Part shown: one piece after another, positions 49,630-63,401 of the stretch | Layout of the letters: each line of letters starts with the position of its first letter | How positions within the stretch are numbered: position 1 is the first letter of the stretch | NCBI RefSeq assembly: GCF_002443255.2 | Contig: NW_019211454.1 | Span: 13,414,248-13,478,247 of the forward strand | From: Varroa destructor | Lineage: Eukaryota > Arthropoda > Arachnida > Mesostigmata > Varroidae | Length of the DNA stretch: 64,000 bases | Direction: 5' to 3' | Position numbers and translations under genes: made by a program | Notes under the pieces: generated by a model | The model's input: the letters and a program-made list of their open reading frames with translations, nothing else | Told to the model about the DNA's origin: nothing | Databases searched by the model: none

Positions 49630-51514
49630 GTATGTACCTAACCTGAGCCTTATTTTACCTTGATCGTAGTTGTCCTCAGTTTTTTTTTCCAGCTATCCCA
49701 ATAAAAATCCCAACCTGTTCAAATTCAAAGCTCCACGCGTAACAGTTCTGCGTTTCTAAATAAATATATATGCTATAATTAACTATACATATTGATGTAG
49801 TCTATACAGGCAAACGTCTGGTTATGATGCTAGTTGACAATATAGCTACTGCCATTTCTTCACAAAGCTCTCCCAAAGGTACCGCTTGTAGGTTAACTAC
49901 CATTTCAAGAATGTTCATCCTGACAGACCCTCCAGCCCCTGATGAAGCCTTCTTTGAAATCGTACTTCTCTCAGTAGCATGTTTCAGTAGCTGTGGCTGA
50001 AACAGGCAATCAAAAAACATTCCCACGGGGAAGAATGATAGTAGTAATACTGACTGAGCTATGGGTTGTACGAGAGGCCCCCGGCGGTTCATCTGTGACG
50101 AAAGCGCGTCAGCAACGTGGTAATGTGTAAACTGGCTCACGCCGAGTCGTCGCTCCGTCGCAGAAGCGGCGATATCGGTTATTAACGTTAATGAATCATG
50201 CTTAGAAATTCAACTGCGGTCGTATCGAAGCTTTTCCCCTTTTGTTCTACCGCGTTTATTTTTACATGACGTATATATTCGGTTTAGCTGTTATTAAAAT
50301 TATAGTATTCAGATTCGATTGATGAGGTTGAAACACCAGAATTCGTGATCCGGCGAACGGTAGTTATTCTATGTTTTGGCTATTCGTACGAGGCTGGACG
50401 ACAATGGGCTAAACGATACACTCAAAAAACAAAAAAAATCCTTAAAGAAGTCGAGACGACTCGACGATTTTTACGCAGCATAGACTTATGCATAATTAGC
50501 TATGCTGAATATGCAGTAAATTGCTAGTTCAAAACATTCAGTCACTCATTCTGAAACCCGACCTTTCTTTTCTACCCCTTACCTCACCGGCAAACACCTT
50601 TGTACAAACCCGGCGTTTCTAGTGGGTTCAGGCATCCGGTGCGACCCATACTGGGTAGAGGAGTTTCAGACCGTTAACCTGTTTCAAAACCTACTCTGTA
50701 TCAGATATTGGCATCTCGGGTGAGTGTGATTGTACGTTCCCGTGGGGCAAATCATGTATCTTTGTTTTGGCGCAGATGCAAAGTCGGTTTATGCTGCAAC
50801 TCCGAAGGGAAGCAAATTAAAGTACTGCGATCTAGCCTTTCAGCAAGGATTGAGACGGCATCGAGGATTCTCAGTGTCTAGATAACAAGACCAACCATTT
50901 TTATACGAATTTTAGCATTCTGCCGTAATATTGTTTCAATTATTGTTTATAATCGCTCACCGGATAAAAGATACCTTCGCGTAAGCAGAGCGCAATCAAT
51001 CTAAGCCCTTACTTTTCTCGGCTGAAAAAAAAAGACTAAGAGGCGTTTGCCTAAATTTCTCCCGGTGGTTGGAGATGAAAAGGACTCCCCAATTACGGGC
51101 GTCAAAACTGTTTTTTTTTTTTGTTGAGGGCACTTCGGAACAACTTAATGGCAGTATAATATCATGTTATTTGCGTTTGTTGCGAAACTGGCTCAAAGGG
51201 CGAGTTTTTTTTTGCCTAAAGTCAGATTAGCTGATTTACTGTTTAACGCACTCCACTTCCTGTCCTATTGTCGTGCCTTCATCGATCGTTCCAGCCACAA
51301 ATATGGGCAGATTATTAGCAAGGCTTACCTATAAATACACCCAAACACTATAACATGCAGTGTGACTTTTCTAAACAGCCTGTGTCAATGGAATACGAAA
51401 AAGCTGATCCGGTGACCTATCTGTCGTCTGCGGTACGTAACTTTTCCTGCAGGTAATATACTCTGCTCCCCGTCGATGTTATTCTTACGTTTCGACTATT
51501 ACGTTCACTTTCAG
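49630..51514. other. Intron inside LIM4
   Basis: The interval runs from donor GTATGT to acceptor GTTCACTTTCAG. It contains poly-T tracts near 51.11 kb. A minus-strand frame at 49802-50140, open a further roughly 20 codons upstream, has a hydrophobic segment but no recognised motif. Confidence 0.7.
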
Positions 51515-51592
51515 GTTTGCCATAACGCTCTTGAGGGTCAGAGCTTCTATGCGAAGGCAGGAAAGCCCTACTGTCGCCTACATGCTCGATAA
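51515..51592 (+). CDS. Zasp52: Zasp52 last coding exon: end of LIM4 and stop
   Basis: This is a 25-codon terminal segment plus TAA at 51590-51592, phase 0 in, with the acceptor AG at 51513-51514. It reads VCHNALEGQSFYAKAG then KPYCRLHAR-stop. It completes LIM4 as Cys-x2-Cys-x18-His-x2-Cys-x2-Cys-x2-Cys-x17-Cys-x2-His. Ending three residues past the last zinc ligand region at His-Ala-Arg is typical of the family, so the C-terminus is intact. Confidence 0.96.
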   Translation, partial: VCHNALEGQSFYAKAGKPYCRLHAR

Positions 51593-52657
51593 GCAAACGA
51601 GTGATCGTCACGGTTCGCTTCTGGACCACCCGAAACTTACCAAGCCTTTACACGCACCCAAAACTGTAGCTTGGTGGAAATAGACCACATCGGGCCGGAT
51701 TTTTTTGGATCTTTGCCGATACAAATATACATGCAGACATACACATATACACACACGTGTGTATCAGCACGACTGAAGGAATATAGATGAAAGAAGAAGA
51801 ATGTTATAAACAAGGAATCAAACGTGGATGCCCAATCGAAAATCAATTCAATTTAACGATACCAACTAACAGTTAACGAAATATGTAAGAAAACGAGTAG
51901 TCCAAATAAGAGAGTACATATATCGACCCATAGACGAGCGCGATTCCTCTTTGCTGCTGACAAAGACGATCTTCACTTTTTTAGTCAATCTCTATCTGCT
52001 AGACAACTAGCGTTTCATAGCGTGTTGTGCACTTGGTATTAATCGTCATTACTACGACAAATCACTATATATCTATTTCTACTATTAGAGCGTGTGGTGG
52101 TTGTTGCGTCATTAGTTGCACGTCAGGACAGGCTCTGTCCAGTGTCGATTGGAATATACGCTTGAAATGGTCTTACGTAAGAAGACCATTTTTTCGAAGT
52201 AAAGGCAAGCCATCCTTCTCCATAGAAGAATGCTCACTAGTCATAGTAACAATAATTCAACCTTAGTAATATCTATTCAACCAGCTTCAAGCTTTCGATG
52301 CATTTCACTGATGGCAGCCCTAATCAATGTGAAGATAATATGACAAAAAGCATTTCCACAGAAGCCCATCTCGAAATACTAAGATTATACATAGAGATGC
52401 TAATGTAAAGTTTACATATGTAGCTGTCGCTAATGTTGTTGCATACAAACCATGGACAGCTTTAATTATCTGTTAGCAATGGCACATTGGGATGTGCAAC
52501 CATCAATTTAAGCCCATCGTGATACATGATTGTTATGTGTTCCAACTGAGCAAACCCACGCAGCAAAATTCAGTGGGATAATAATTTATTTTACCCAACC
52601 TAAAGCGATTTTTTTTAGCTCAACTCTATTACAGCCTTTCGGATTTGTCAGCTATTC

Positions 52658-52680
52658 AAAAAAAAAAAAAAAAAAAAAAA
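52658..52680 (+). repeat. A23 homopolymer
   Basis: Twenty-three consecutive A residues about 1.07 kb after the stop codon. No AATAAA lies just upstream, so it is not evidence of a processed copy; it could mislead oligo-dT priming. Confidence 0.9.
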
Positions 52681-53172
52681 TATCATTGCATTCGTTGATT
52701 AAGAAGCCATTTATGCCCAGAAGAGCAACATTATAATTGAGCTCTGTGCTTCTGGACGTTGTTGTTATTGTTACACATATTGACGATTATATTAAGAAGT
52801 CACTGATTATAATTTCACTCCTGTTGTGTTATATTTTGATCCTGTTATTATATTAAATATCTTAGATTGATACAACCTGTGACTGATTAAACTCAGGCTT
52901 ACATATATGCAGCCTGTTTTCCCAGTAACACCGTTCCCTGCAGTCGTATTCAGTGGCTTTTCTTTTTAATCTATCAATTTGTAAATCTCTTCCTAGATAT
53001 CACCGTCGTCTTACTAGACTAACTGACAGAGCAGCTAGTGCATCATTATGATACCACCAGACTAGCTGCTGCAATACCAAGTAATACAATGTCTGCTAGA
53101 CAAGTCAGCGAACAAAATGCGTCGACATGGTTTTAGCACGCGCTGAATTTAGACAAACTATGGGTGAGAAAC

Positions 53173-53178
53173 AATAAA
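53173..53178 (+). terminator. Zasp52: Candidate polyadenylation signal AATAAA
   Basis: First exact AATAAA on the plus strand downstream of the stop codon, which would give a 3'UTR of about 1.6 kb. The hexamer is common in AT-rich DNA. ATTAAA at 52852 is an alternative. Confidence 0.25.
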
Positions 53179-53454
53179 AACGAGTATAAACACATATGTT
53201 GATCATATGGCTTCAGCATTGTGCGTTGACCGAAATTTAGACAGTATGATATTACCGAAGAGAGGGTGAAAGAAAAGCTGGTAAAAGAAAATAGGCTACG
53301 GGGAGTGGAAAACACCAGATGCACTGGCTTTGGGGACCGTGGAATAAGCAAACAGGCCGAGAGACAGATACTCCTGTCCCGCTACAAACCACAAAAAGAC
53401 CGAAGGACTTATTAAACCAAGTGCCTCTTCTCTCCCCCAGTCGTCCCACTTGCC

Positions 53455-53486
53455 CTCTCTCTGTCTGTCTGTCTGCCTGCCTGCCT
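53455..53486. repeat. CTGT/CTGC tetranucleotide microsatellite
   Basis: CTCT, then CTGT units, then CTGC/CCTG units in series. Confidence 0.85.
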
Positions 53487-56400
53487 ACATTTTCTTTTAT
53501 TCCTCTTCATCTTTGCTGCTGTCAAGTTCACCTCCACACCGCCCGCTTAGCTTATTTCATTTGCCTAGAGCACCTTGTGTCAATAAGCATACGTTACGTC
53601 GAAAGGATAGAAAATTGGGAAAGCTGAAGAAAAGAAAAAAGCTGAAAAGCGGAACCACAGGGAAACGTAGTATATGGGAGTCGTTTATATGCTTTAACAT
53701 GGACCCTTTCGCTCTAGTGGCGCGACACCGTGGTGCCGTGTAGTTTATGCGACGGCGTCATGCCACTACGGAAAGAGGCGGAATTTCAGTTAATCCCCTC
53801 TGAGTCTAAGCCGTTATCGGTCCTAGTGCGCTGAGTCTTCGAAAGAGATTAAAGACCTCTGACACGCTATTTCGGTTGGCGTACAGCCAGCTCCCGTGCA
53901 ATGCCCCCCTACGATCTGTCCACTAGGAAAACGAGCAGCTCATTGGTTCATTATTGATTTTAGCAGCAACAGAAGAACGTAGCAGGACGCTGGTTGTCGA
54001 CTTGTCTCAGACGAAATATTTTAACCCAATGTTGACAGCGCTGTGGCGTGCTGCTGCTTTTTTAAGAGTGTTCCATTGACATTTACCGCATCCTTATTTA
54101 AATAGAATGATATCGCATGTTAAGTTAATGTACATTGGTCGTCAAGGGCATACCCTGTTGGCTGTCGCTGCAGGTACGTGATCTGAAACCTGCGCAGTTT
54201 TTTAAGACGCAAACCGTTACATCTATTTTTGAGTGGAACAACGATGATAAAGACTGCCATTATGAATTAGAGAAAAATAAAGGAGGTAGACCAGCACGAC
54301 CAGATAAACTCTTTGCTTCTTTTGTTGCGTGAGATCATTTTCGTGTAGGGTTGGAGAACCCTTCAAAGGTCCCGACCTGGGGGGCGCCATTCTGTTGAAC
54401 AGAACAGCGAAGCCGACGTCGATTTGGCGATACCATGGTGACACTAAACGCGAACATCCACGAGATTCGACGAGTATACGCGCTTTCGCCAGCCTCTAAA
54501 ATCATGCCGTCTGGGTCGCGCCCTTTGGCAATCAGGCCAACAGATACATTTTAACAAATTCGGACACATTACAATACTAGTAGATACCGATAGAACTATC
54601 GTTGCTACATATTCAAACGGCATCCCAAGCGACACTTAATTGCTGCTATGAGTGCGCGGCAGATGCTGGCAATATACTGGATTTAGAGAAACTGGACAGT
54701 AGTTTTAATATAATAAAATTTTTAGTGAAATACCAAAATTGAATGATTGAAACGTCTTTATTAAATGGTCACGGCCAGCATATGGCTAGAACAAACAGCA
54801 TGGTTAGAATAAGTTTTCGTTTATGGTTAGCTTAGAGGTAGGCGTTAGTTTGGAGTTTTTGCACAAATATCTAGCCAACTGCTACGGATATTCCTTGAAG
54901 TATTATTGTAGGTATGCAAGGGGACCGCTTTGATCAGTATAGAGGCGGGCTCTAACAGAAGCTTACGATAGTTTCATGAGAACTGCTATATCTGCTTGAT
55001 CAAAAATGCTGCATCACTGCGGGAGTAGTCCACTCAGATACATATTGCAAATTAATTTTTGCAATGTGAATTTCAATAAAGGCTGGGCTTTCATATCATC
55101 GACTGAGCCAACAAACGGTAAGCCTACTATGTGTGGAGAGCTGTTTAGATTCAAAAATCAAGCCTTAAGGCTTAGCACTTCCTTTGCAGGCCAAAGGTCT
55201 TAGCATTTCTGTCGGATCTGCTGAAAGATAATGATGTGCCGTAGAAGTCAATCATCCGCGTTTGGGTTGCTGTCACGTGAGAAAAAGAACAGCGTGACAG
55301 CTACTAGACCAAAAATGCGTAACCTTTAAATACGTTTCGAAAAGAAAAAATACATAATCCTTGATTCCAGATACCATCGGCCGGTACAGTCTTGTGTCAG
55401 TCCAAAAATTCATTTTTTCTTTGAAGCTATATATACGAATCACTGAACTTATTATCAATTATGTTTTGGAAGTTTTGTGTTATAACTTTAGTAAATAATT
55501 AATTCTATTCTCTCTAGTTGTTTTGTTCTTGGTGCGTTTGTGCGATTATAACAAACACTGTAAAAAGGACACTGAAGGTTAGGATGCAGGACAAAAAGCC
55601 CATACCCACAAGTCCATCCCGAACAATGCCTGAGCGAACGGCACTTGTTTAACAGAAGCTCGACCAAAATCTATTTACACACTCGATCTGTTAAGGGGCA
55701 ATGTGAAGAAGACTTCTTTTAGAATTGTGCGTCTCCGTGTGGTATTATGTTAAGAACAGAAAAAGGTGACGTGCAAAGTTTTTGCGCAGGTCCTTTTCTT
55801 TGTAGGTTGCAGGACCGCACGCAGTATGTATTTGCCTTTGAGAGGGTTTAGTGTCACCGGTGGTGGTGAAGGGAAATAATTATTATGAATCGACGGCACA
55901 GAAACGAATCCTAGATATATATTTGTTGCTCAAACTGTGTGTGCTAAGAAGGATCTGTAAAAAATGGCATCTATAATATTTACCAGAGCGACAGGTGACT
56001 CCGACATATTTTCCCAAGGTAGATAATAGTAGAATTAGGTGGCATATATTTGCGATGTATGGTCTTTGGTCTATGTTGTAAGAGAACTGTTGAACGAGCT
56101 ACTATCTTTAGAATTGAACAAGCAGTATTAGAGGGTTACGATCAGATAAAATAATAGTATGTCTGTTTGTAGTTCCTCAAGTTAATTTTTCTTATACCCG
56201 CTGAATTCACAAGCTCTAGTGGAATACGTTTTTTCCGTTTCTTTCAAATCTAGCACGTTTAGAAGACTACTTTCAGTTTTAAGACCATGCCGCCAACTCT
56301 TTGTCTCTGCATGTTTCCATGGCCTTTTACCTTAGAAAAATGCTGTGTTCAAGGCGCTTTTTTATACCTGGCATCCTTACATTTTGGACCTAGATTTTGA

Positions 56401-56685
56401 ACAACATTTTGTAATCTGAGAAATGTGTGAACGAAGCACATAAAAGGCTTAAATACTGTTACAGAGAGCCTTTCGGCAGTATATGACGCTTAATAAAGAG
56501 CATCGCTACTATTATTTATATTATATAAAAACAAAGCTAATATTATTTTATAATGGGAAAAGGGCTAATGGGAATCATACTGCTACTACTACGTATAGCG
56601 GTGACTTTTCTAAGTGAATTACGTGTAGATGTGCGGATCAATTTGGCAAAATTAGAACCTTTTTGATGTTCATTTGTTTAAACCG

Positions 56686-56703
56686 TATTATTATTATTAT
56701 TAT
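56686..56703. repeat. ATT trinucleotide tract
   Basis: About six ATT/TTA units in a row. Confidence 0.8.
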
Positions 56704-59700
56704 ATTAGATAAATACCACGTTCGTATGAGCTATATAACATTAATGTTTCTTAACATACATGGGGTGAGAAACATTTCATTTGGAAACGAAACATTGGGT
56801 TATTGACAACGTATGACCACTTTTTAAGCTAGATGGCCTTGAAATCATATATTGCAGGCAAGATAAGTTGCGTTGGGTCAGCGTTTGTGCTCTCTGAAAA
56901 CGAAGATTTGGGGTGATAGTTGGGGTGCTAATATTGTTAGAATTCCTCTATTCAAATTCAAGATCGAGCGCCTTAAGTACGGCTGAAATGTCCGCAAAAA
57001 AAATCGCTATACAATTTTATTGCAGTAGAGGCACAAATGCTATCGAGGTCCATGAAAAACGTCTGTTATTTATGATCGAAATAGGTTATCAGAATAGTTA
57101 CTTTTGTTTTGGAAATTTCGACATGAAAAATACTCCTTGTAGTAATCCACCAGTTAAGAAAAAAATTGCTGAAATTCCTGTGGAAGTTGAGCACAACTAT
57201 CTAGGAGTAGCGATGAGGAACTAAATATTCATCCATATCCAAGAGTTTTAAACCATTTGAAGAAAGCTCAGTGTCTCAAAAAAAAAAAGCTCGATGTCTG
57301 AGTACTGCAGGAATTGATCGGAAAAAACTTTACCCGTTCATATTTTCATTGGTGAAACTTTGCTCTCTAAAAAAACCTCTCACCTTCCATCTACTCAGAG
57401 GACTCAGATGCTGGTTAGAATGACTTTTACGTTTCAGTTTCAAAGACAATTTGTTCTTTTTCCTGCCTCCTGCGCTCTTGCACAAAGCCAAATTTTAGTA
57501 CACGATTAGTGAATACCCTGCACTAATGCCCATAATGTAGCCGTAGGTGTTATGTTAAACAAAAGATTAAACATGGATCTGACAGCATAGCGTTGTTTGA
57601 AAGATGTCGTTTACAGCAGAACCTTTAAGGGCCATGCCGTGGAAGAATTATGGAAATTTACAGGGAACCGCACTTTTCCTTCCCCTTGTTCCTGTGTGAG
57701 CGAAGCCACGCTCAGTTTGTTCACTTTGGTCGAAACCACTGACTCTGGTATTTAAACACTCAACGGAACAACGTTTACACATCGAGTGGCGAAGTCCCTG
57801 GTTTCCATTGTTACGGATCGTTTCCCACTACATAATGCCATTCTGCTAACATCATTGCCTATCCAGTGGGCTTGAGGGACAAATACTGGGGTGCAGGAAA
57901 TGAAGGCGGGCACTGAATGGCAATGCAATACCGCTATCTAAAACCAGTTAGGAGTGCACGCCCAACTTAGTCTGACTTAAGTACCGAGCCTCCGCAGGAG
58001 TTCCACCACTGTTGCCCACCGCGACTACCTTCACAGGTTAACGAGCCTGCAAAATTGTCGTAGAAGATGTGCATCCTGATGCGGCACACTTAACCTGATT
58101 ATTGCTAAATATACATACACATTCCCATTGCGCGGTATATGAGAAAGGCGATCGTTAGTAAACTATGGACTGAAGTAGCAATGTACGAATCTCGTTCATA
58201 CATTCGGTGGGTCACTCAAGTACCTATTCTCACAGTTCGAGGCAAACTAGCAGAATGCATTATAGTTATTTACGGGATCTCTGATTGATTTAGGTAAAGT
58301 AATATAGTTTATAGTTATGTACATATTTTGCATTACATAAATTAGGAGCAAAATTCGGAAGCAGTCTACGCGGGCAAAGTCAGCGAATGTTCACTAAATG
58401 TCAACGAAACTTTGTTAAGAAATATTAAGTGTACTATTGCATAATACCTGTATCACAGGTTTACCATACTGAATTGGCGGTGAACGAACTTACAACAGGT
58501 TAGGCTAACTGTACATCCGAGGTTGTAAGGCCAAAGGGGACTACGAGCAGCTCTACAGGTCCTTACTGGCCGATGCGACCATTAACAGTTCCTATTGGAA
58601 GTTGATACAACGTCCAGTGATTACTGCCAATGGCGCATTTATAGCCGAAGCTACACCTATACGGTTGTCTCTCTGTTTTATTGGCGAATGATTTAAGGTC
58701 GAAATGTATTCCTTTCAGGGTAGCCGTGGTTTCAGTATATTGCATTACGTTATTGACTGTTCGTGGTTGTTATCGGCAGCTATAAAAAATATCACTTTCT
58801 ATATCCATTGGTTAGCTAGAATTAGAAATCATCGCAACCTCGCCTGTGGAACACGAATGGAGGCCTAAGTGTACGTGTCCTGATAGGAAACATGAACAAA
58901 ACTGCTTGAATAGTTTTTTTTCTACGATTAAATTTGTTTAATAGCACAAACATGTATTATTAGTAAATGTGTTAGTTAGTGTTTCCTAAAGATTGTTGAT
59001 GGAAAGCCCCCCGTTACGGAACTTCTTTCAAATGAACAGAATCAGACACAAAAGCATCTATTATATCATAAAGCAATTATATCATACGTCCATGTATGAT
59101 ATAACTGTCTTGTATTTTATATTGACGAGTATTGTGAGCTATAGTTGATAAATAGCTGAATAAAACCCGCCGACTAAGTACTGCAAACCACCCGCATGGC
59201 TTTCGTTATCAGAGGACCAGTCGGACGTGCTGTTTTATTTAATTTTCCTTTCTTATTATTTGATTATAATACCTTTTTCAGCGGCTATAGGAGTGACAAG
59301 GGGTGTCCCATAACAATCAGCTACGATTCAAGTTGACCTGTCGTCGTTGGCCTCCGTGACATAGGCAAAGAGGCATGCTGAGAGCGTGGTCTGCTTTGTA
59401 ACTCAGAAAAACGGCCTGTTTTGTCAAACGGAGCTACACTCTAGTATATATCATTTGATCTCGCCAATCGCACTAGCTGTGGCTTCTTTCGCTGACTGGA
59501 CGATTACCACTTAGATATTAGCCATGTTTCGCATGGGCTCGCTTATCACTGGGCGTGTTGACGGCGTCCATTGCGCCCCGAAAAAAAAATGCCTATGTCA
59601 CTACCTGACAAGCTGGTAGTCGTAGCTTAATTCGTGGTTATCGTTGCAATTAGAGCACGTGACATCCGCCAGCAACTGTATTCTTATGCCGAACACCATA

Positions 59701-62686
59701 GTCGCTCGAAGACGATTCTCATGTCTGTGATACAAAGCTTTTCTGTTAAGCTAGAAGACAGAGTTTGACAGCGCTTCAAGGCGAGCACAGTTATATTCGA
59801 TATGCTTTATAATCGTATACAAGTTTTGTTCAACTTCCTGTGAAGCCACGTACTGGGCTGATGAACGTATGTCGGACCTACGACATTGCGAAACACTGAT
59901 AAACTCTGCAATGTCTCTGTAGTAGATCTACAGTTGTAGAATCTATATGAAATGCTCTGTCTTCGTTCGCGGGAAGGTGGAACATGGGTCATACAACTTC
60001 TTATAACTATCTATTCTTTGCGGTATAGTTGTCACGACACAGCAGATTGGTATGCCGGTGTCCTTAAGCCTTTCGTATTTGACTTGTGCGTTCGTGATTC
60101 GTGGTATTTCCATGATATTTGGCCCAATATAAACGTTCTACTTGTTGATTAGGAGTAGATGTAGCTCTTCTCCCCGAAGCAGACCTCAATTTCAATGCGA
60201 AGTCTCATTCAGGGCCTGTAGATAGCTCTACGGGATAGCAGCAGACGGTAATAAATCAGCCGAAGTAAAGGTCTATCGTAATGTTATTTATGCAGTAAGC
60301 GCATATGTAAAAATAGCAGACGTTGTTCGCTTGTTGTGCAGCCTAACAAATCATATATATTCCGTTTAAATCTGGAATTTTTTTCTATGAGTTATTTCCA
60401 AGGCTATGTCATGCTGGCATGCGCTAAGTGTTATTCCTTACGGGTATTTTTATTCAATATAAACATCATTCATCATAATTCGCGTTCAATTATAGTTTCA
60501 ATTCAGCTATATTTGGATCTGATAAAACTGCAAGATCAAGACCATCCAATACTCATCTTCACACGCATTTCTTCTTTGATCCACAGAGAACTTTTCAACT
60601 GCAACTGCACTTTCGGCGATATTAGTAAGTGTAACCTACAGATGAGCTATATACAACTAATTATAGCAGAGTTGGTAGCAGACTAAGAAATTTAAACAAT
60701 TAAGAATTCATAAAAAATGGCAAAAAAGTTTAAGAAAATTCGGCTCCTGGATTTTCTCGAAAGAAACTATCAATATCCTCTGCTCTACATCACCGTTCAC
60801 AAAATATCGAAATTATTCAATAGCGAAACTTATTTCGTCCCCGGCAGCAACGACGATTCATAAAAGTTGACAAGGGATTTATTTAGAAACGATATTTCTT
60901 TAAAAACTAGGAGACTCGGTAGCTTTACCAGAAGCATTATGGTTATGGTACCAGAACTTCAGTAGCCGCTCAATGTGGTCATCCCGAGGAACCCTTATCT
61001 CTCCGCCTTTCCAATTGGATACACTTAGAAGAATTCGAAAATGGCGGTTAAACGATTTTGCCTTATATTTCGATCAACTTTTACGGCCGCGGAGACCATG
61101 TTAGCTTCGTGTCAAGTTGGTGCTATATGTTTGCATAAAGGGGCTGCGAGCTCTTATAAGACAAATAATATACGTATATGCTGTTGTTCTGAAAGTTCTC
61201 ACGACTTAGCTTTGCTATCTATTCAATATTCGGTCCAATTTTTTCTAAGTAAATGTCGCTAGTTGATTGCAAGCACTGTGTTTACATGAATTCTAATAAA
61301 TAATTACAGTTAGCTGGCTGATCTGTGCTGTTAGGTAGCTTTGATAAAACATAGTATGGCCCTACGCAGTACGTGCGCGTGTGAATGGGTTAAAGTTCCT
61401 TCGATGCAGACCATGGCGGCCAACTCAACGTCTGAAGCCTTTTGAGAGCATTGTCGTGCGTTTTCCGGCCGCCGGCAAGCGTACACAATGCGGTATGGAA
61501 ATTAATGATTTGTTTAAAACCATTGGCCGGCTGCTACAGGAAAGAAAGTGGCACAATACACCGATAGAAGATGTCACTGTCTGTGTCTCGAGAGTCTGTC
61601 CTGAGCAGACAAACGGCAACGGTCAGCGTCAACTACAAGAAAAGCCCCGTGTACGAAAGGCAAAATAGACAGGCGATACTGCTCTAAGTTAATTAGGGCC
61701 AATAGCTCTACAAAGATAGTACGGCAGGGGGGGGTGCGACAACTCGTTGGCGGTTGTATCTAACAATAGCCAGGTACAAGGTTAATGGATTGCAATATAC
61801 ACCGGCAGAACAAATACTTTCCCGGTGGAACATCTGCGCCTATTGCGTGCACGTATTTATGCTCAATTAAAAAGTGAACTTTCTTCTATACACAGTACAC
61901 TTGGCGCATATAGTGGTTATTTTGGGATCCTTGACACTCTACTACAGTTGCTTTAGTTTGATGTGAAATAGCAACTGTCCAGTGTGCCGGTATATATCTG
62001 CTCCTATATAGATAGAACGGAACCTGTCGTAAGTTCCAAAAATAAATAGGAACCAGCCCTAGTTAGCATTGTTTCGAACTAAATTTTTCGAAAATATTAT
62101 CGCACAGGTACCATCGAATCCACATATTTAACTCTCATCACCTATATTCTGTACGCAAAACAACTGTTAGTAGAATACGTGCCATTGTGGATCGACAATT
62201 AAGCCTAGATACTAGTGATCCTTACCTTAGCAATAGCTATCTAATTTTTTACTAGATTAGTTTTACCTTTAACCTGTGTCCTAAATGTATTTGAACGATG
62301 GGTACTCAGGCGAACACGCAGCCCCAGAGAAGAAAGTTGATCGCTTTCAGTTCTATTCGGAAAAAGCCAAACTATTAACTTAGCATGTATTTAGGTCATT
62401 TTGAAGTACCTAGTTTTACGGTAAACATCAGACGATACTTCGAAGGCAGTGAATGACGGTTCAAAACGTAGAACTTGAAGCTAGCAATTCAGTTTCAATT
62501 AGATAGATTGCATTAGCCACACAGTGGGGTGTGTAGTTAAAAAGCTGCTGGTCGTCTTTCCATTCATAGCGCCGATGAAATGCCCCATCATACATATAGC
62601 GTCACCTATTTTCTCAAATACTGATAAATGCCAAGAACTTGTACTTGTCCAGTAATTACAATATAAGAACTTTTTTAGGGTTTTTT

Positions 62687-62718
62687 GGGGGGGCGGAGGC
62701 GGGGGCGGGGGCGGGGGG
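62687..62718 (+). repeat. G-quadruplex-forming G-rich tract
   Basis: Runs of 7, 2, 2, 5, 5 and 6 guanines are separated by single C or A. Four runs of at least five G with one-base loops are available when the first run is included through the GG segments. It stands alone in AT-rich DNA about 11 kb after the gene. Confidence 0.9.
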
Positions 62719-63362
62719 ATACAAGCGGACAAAAGGTCAAATATTTTTTGACCAAATCTAAGATTAGATTTGATAGAACGTACGTCTTCTGCATGTAAAC
62801 GTAGTACGAAGTCGACCTACGCGGCTGTTTTATCCTGTTCTGTTGTATTAGAGCATCCCGTTCATATAAACGAGCTGATTCTCTGTTGAGGTGCAACTTT
62901 GTTAACTTATCATACTAAGCCAGTTCTTATATGACTGGCTTGTTTCAAAAGCTGTATAAGTCCTAAATCCAGAAGAACGATGCACAAAAGAAATTGCTCG
63001 AAACACGAAGGGTTTGAATAGATTCGACACGTTTTCCGTCGTTTGATGAAAAAAGGCAAACGGTCTAGATAGGAGCAAATACTTTTGACGATTTGCGAAA
63101 GCGTTTTGATCCAAAAGGTCTGCAATCTAAAGATTTATCTCACAAAGCCTTGTTCCCTTTTATATTCGATTTAGCTTGATTAAATAGATAGAGTTTACAT
63201 AGTTGACCCTATTGTATAGCACAGACTATGTAAAAAGAGTTCCGTTCGCCGATTCCGTAAGCATGACCTATACGTCGTTGCACAATATTGCATGCGTTAA
63301 CTCTAACGAGGGATGCCGCTAACAAAGCTCTCATTTGAACTCAGTCATGGTATTAAATATCT

Positions 63363-63366
63363 TATA

Positions 63367-63398
<32 letters not shown>
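63363..63398. repeat. TA dinucleotide microsatellite
   Basis: An alternating TA run of about 30 bases with one C near its left end. Confidence 0.92.

Positions 63399-63401
<3 letters not shown>

Larger units (their letters stand above)
7893..51592 (+). other. Zasp52: Zasp52/Enigma-family PDZ-ZM-LIM gene, 5' end missing
   Basis: This is the gene-level entry for the coding exons listed separately below. The order is PDZ second half, ZM motif, LIM1, Pro/Ser/Gln/Thr-rich linker, LIM2, LIM3, LIM4, stop. From family knowledge such proteins bind alpha-actinin and build or maintain muscle Z-discs and integrin attachment sites. The sequence shows GT..AG borders at every exon, and reading phase is kept across eight of nine successive exon junctions (0, 2, 1, 2, 2, 0, then a break, then 2, 0, 0). 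The break lies between 33120 and 38290. The start codon and the N-terminal carboxylate-binding part of the PDZ domain are not found in the window, so the gene probably begins upstream of it. The symbol is by homology to Drosophila Zasp52; in nematodes the equivalent is alp-1. Confidence 0.9.

Noticed and set aside
60336..60686. 116-codon plus-strand frame in the 3' flank
   Set aside because: AT-rich composition, no motif and length within chance expectation.
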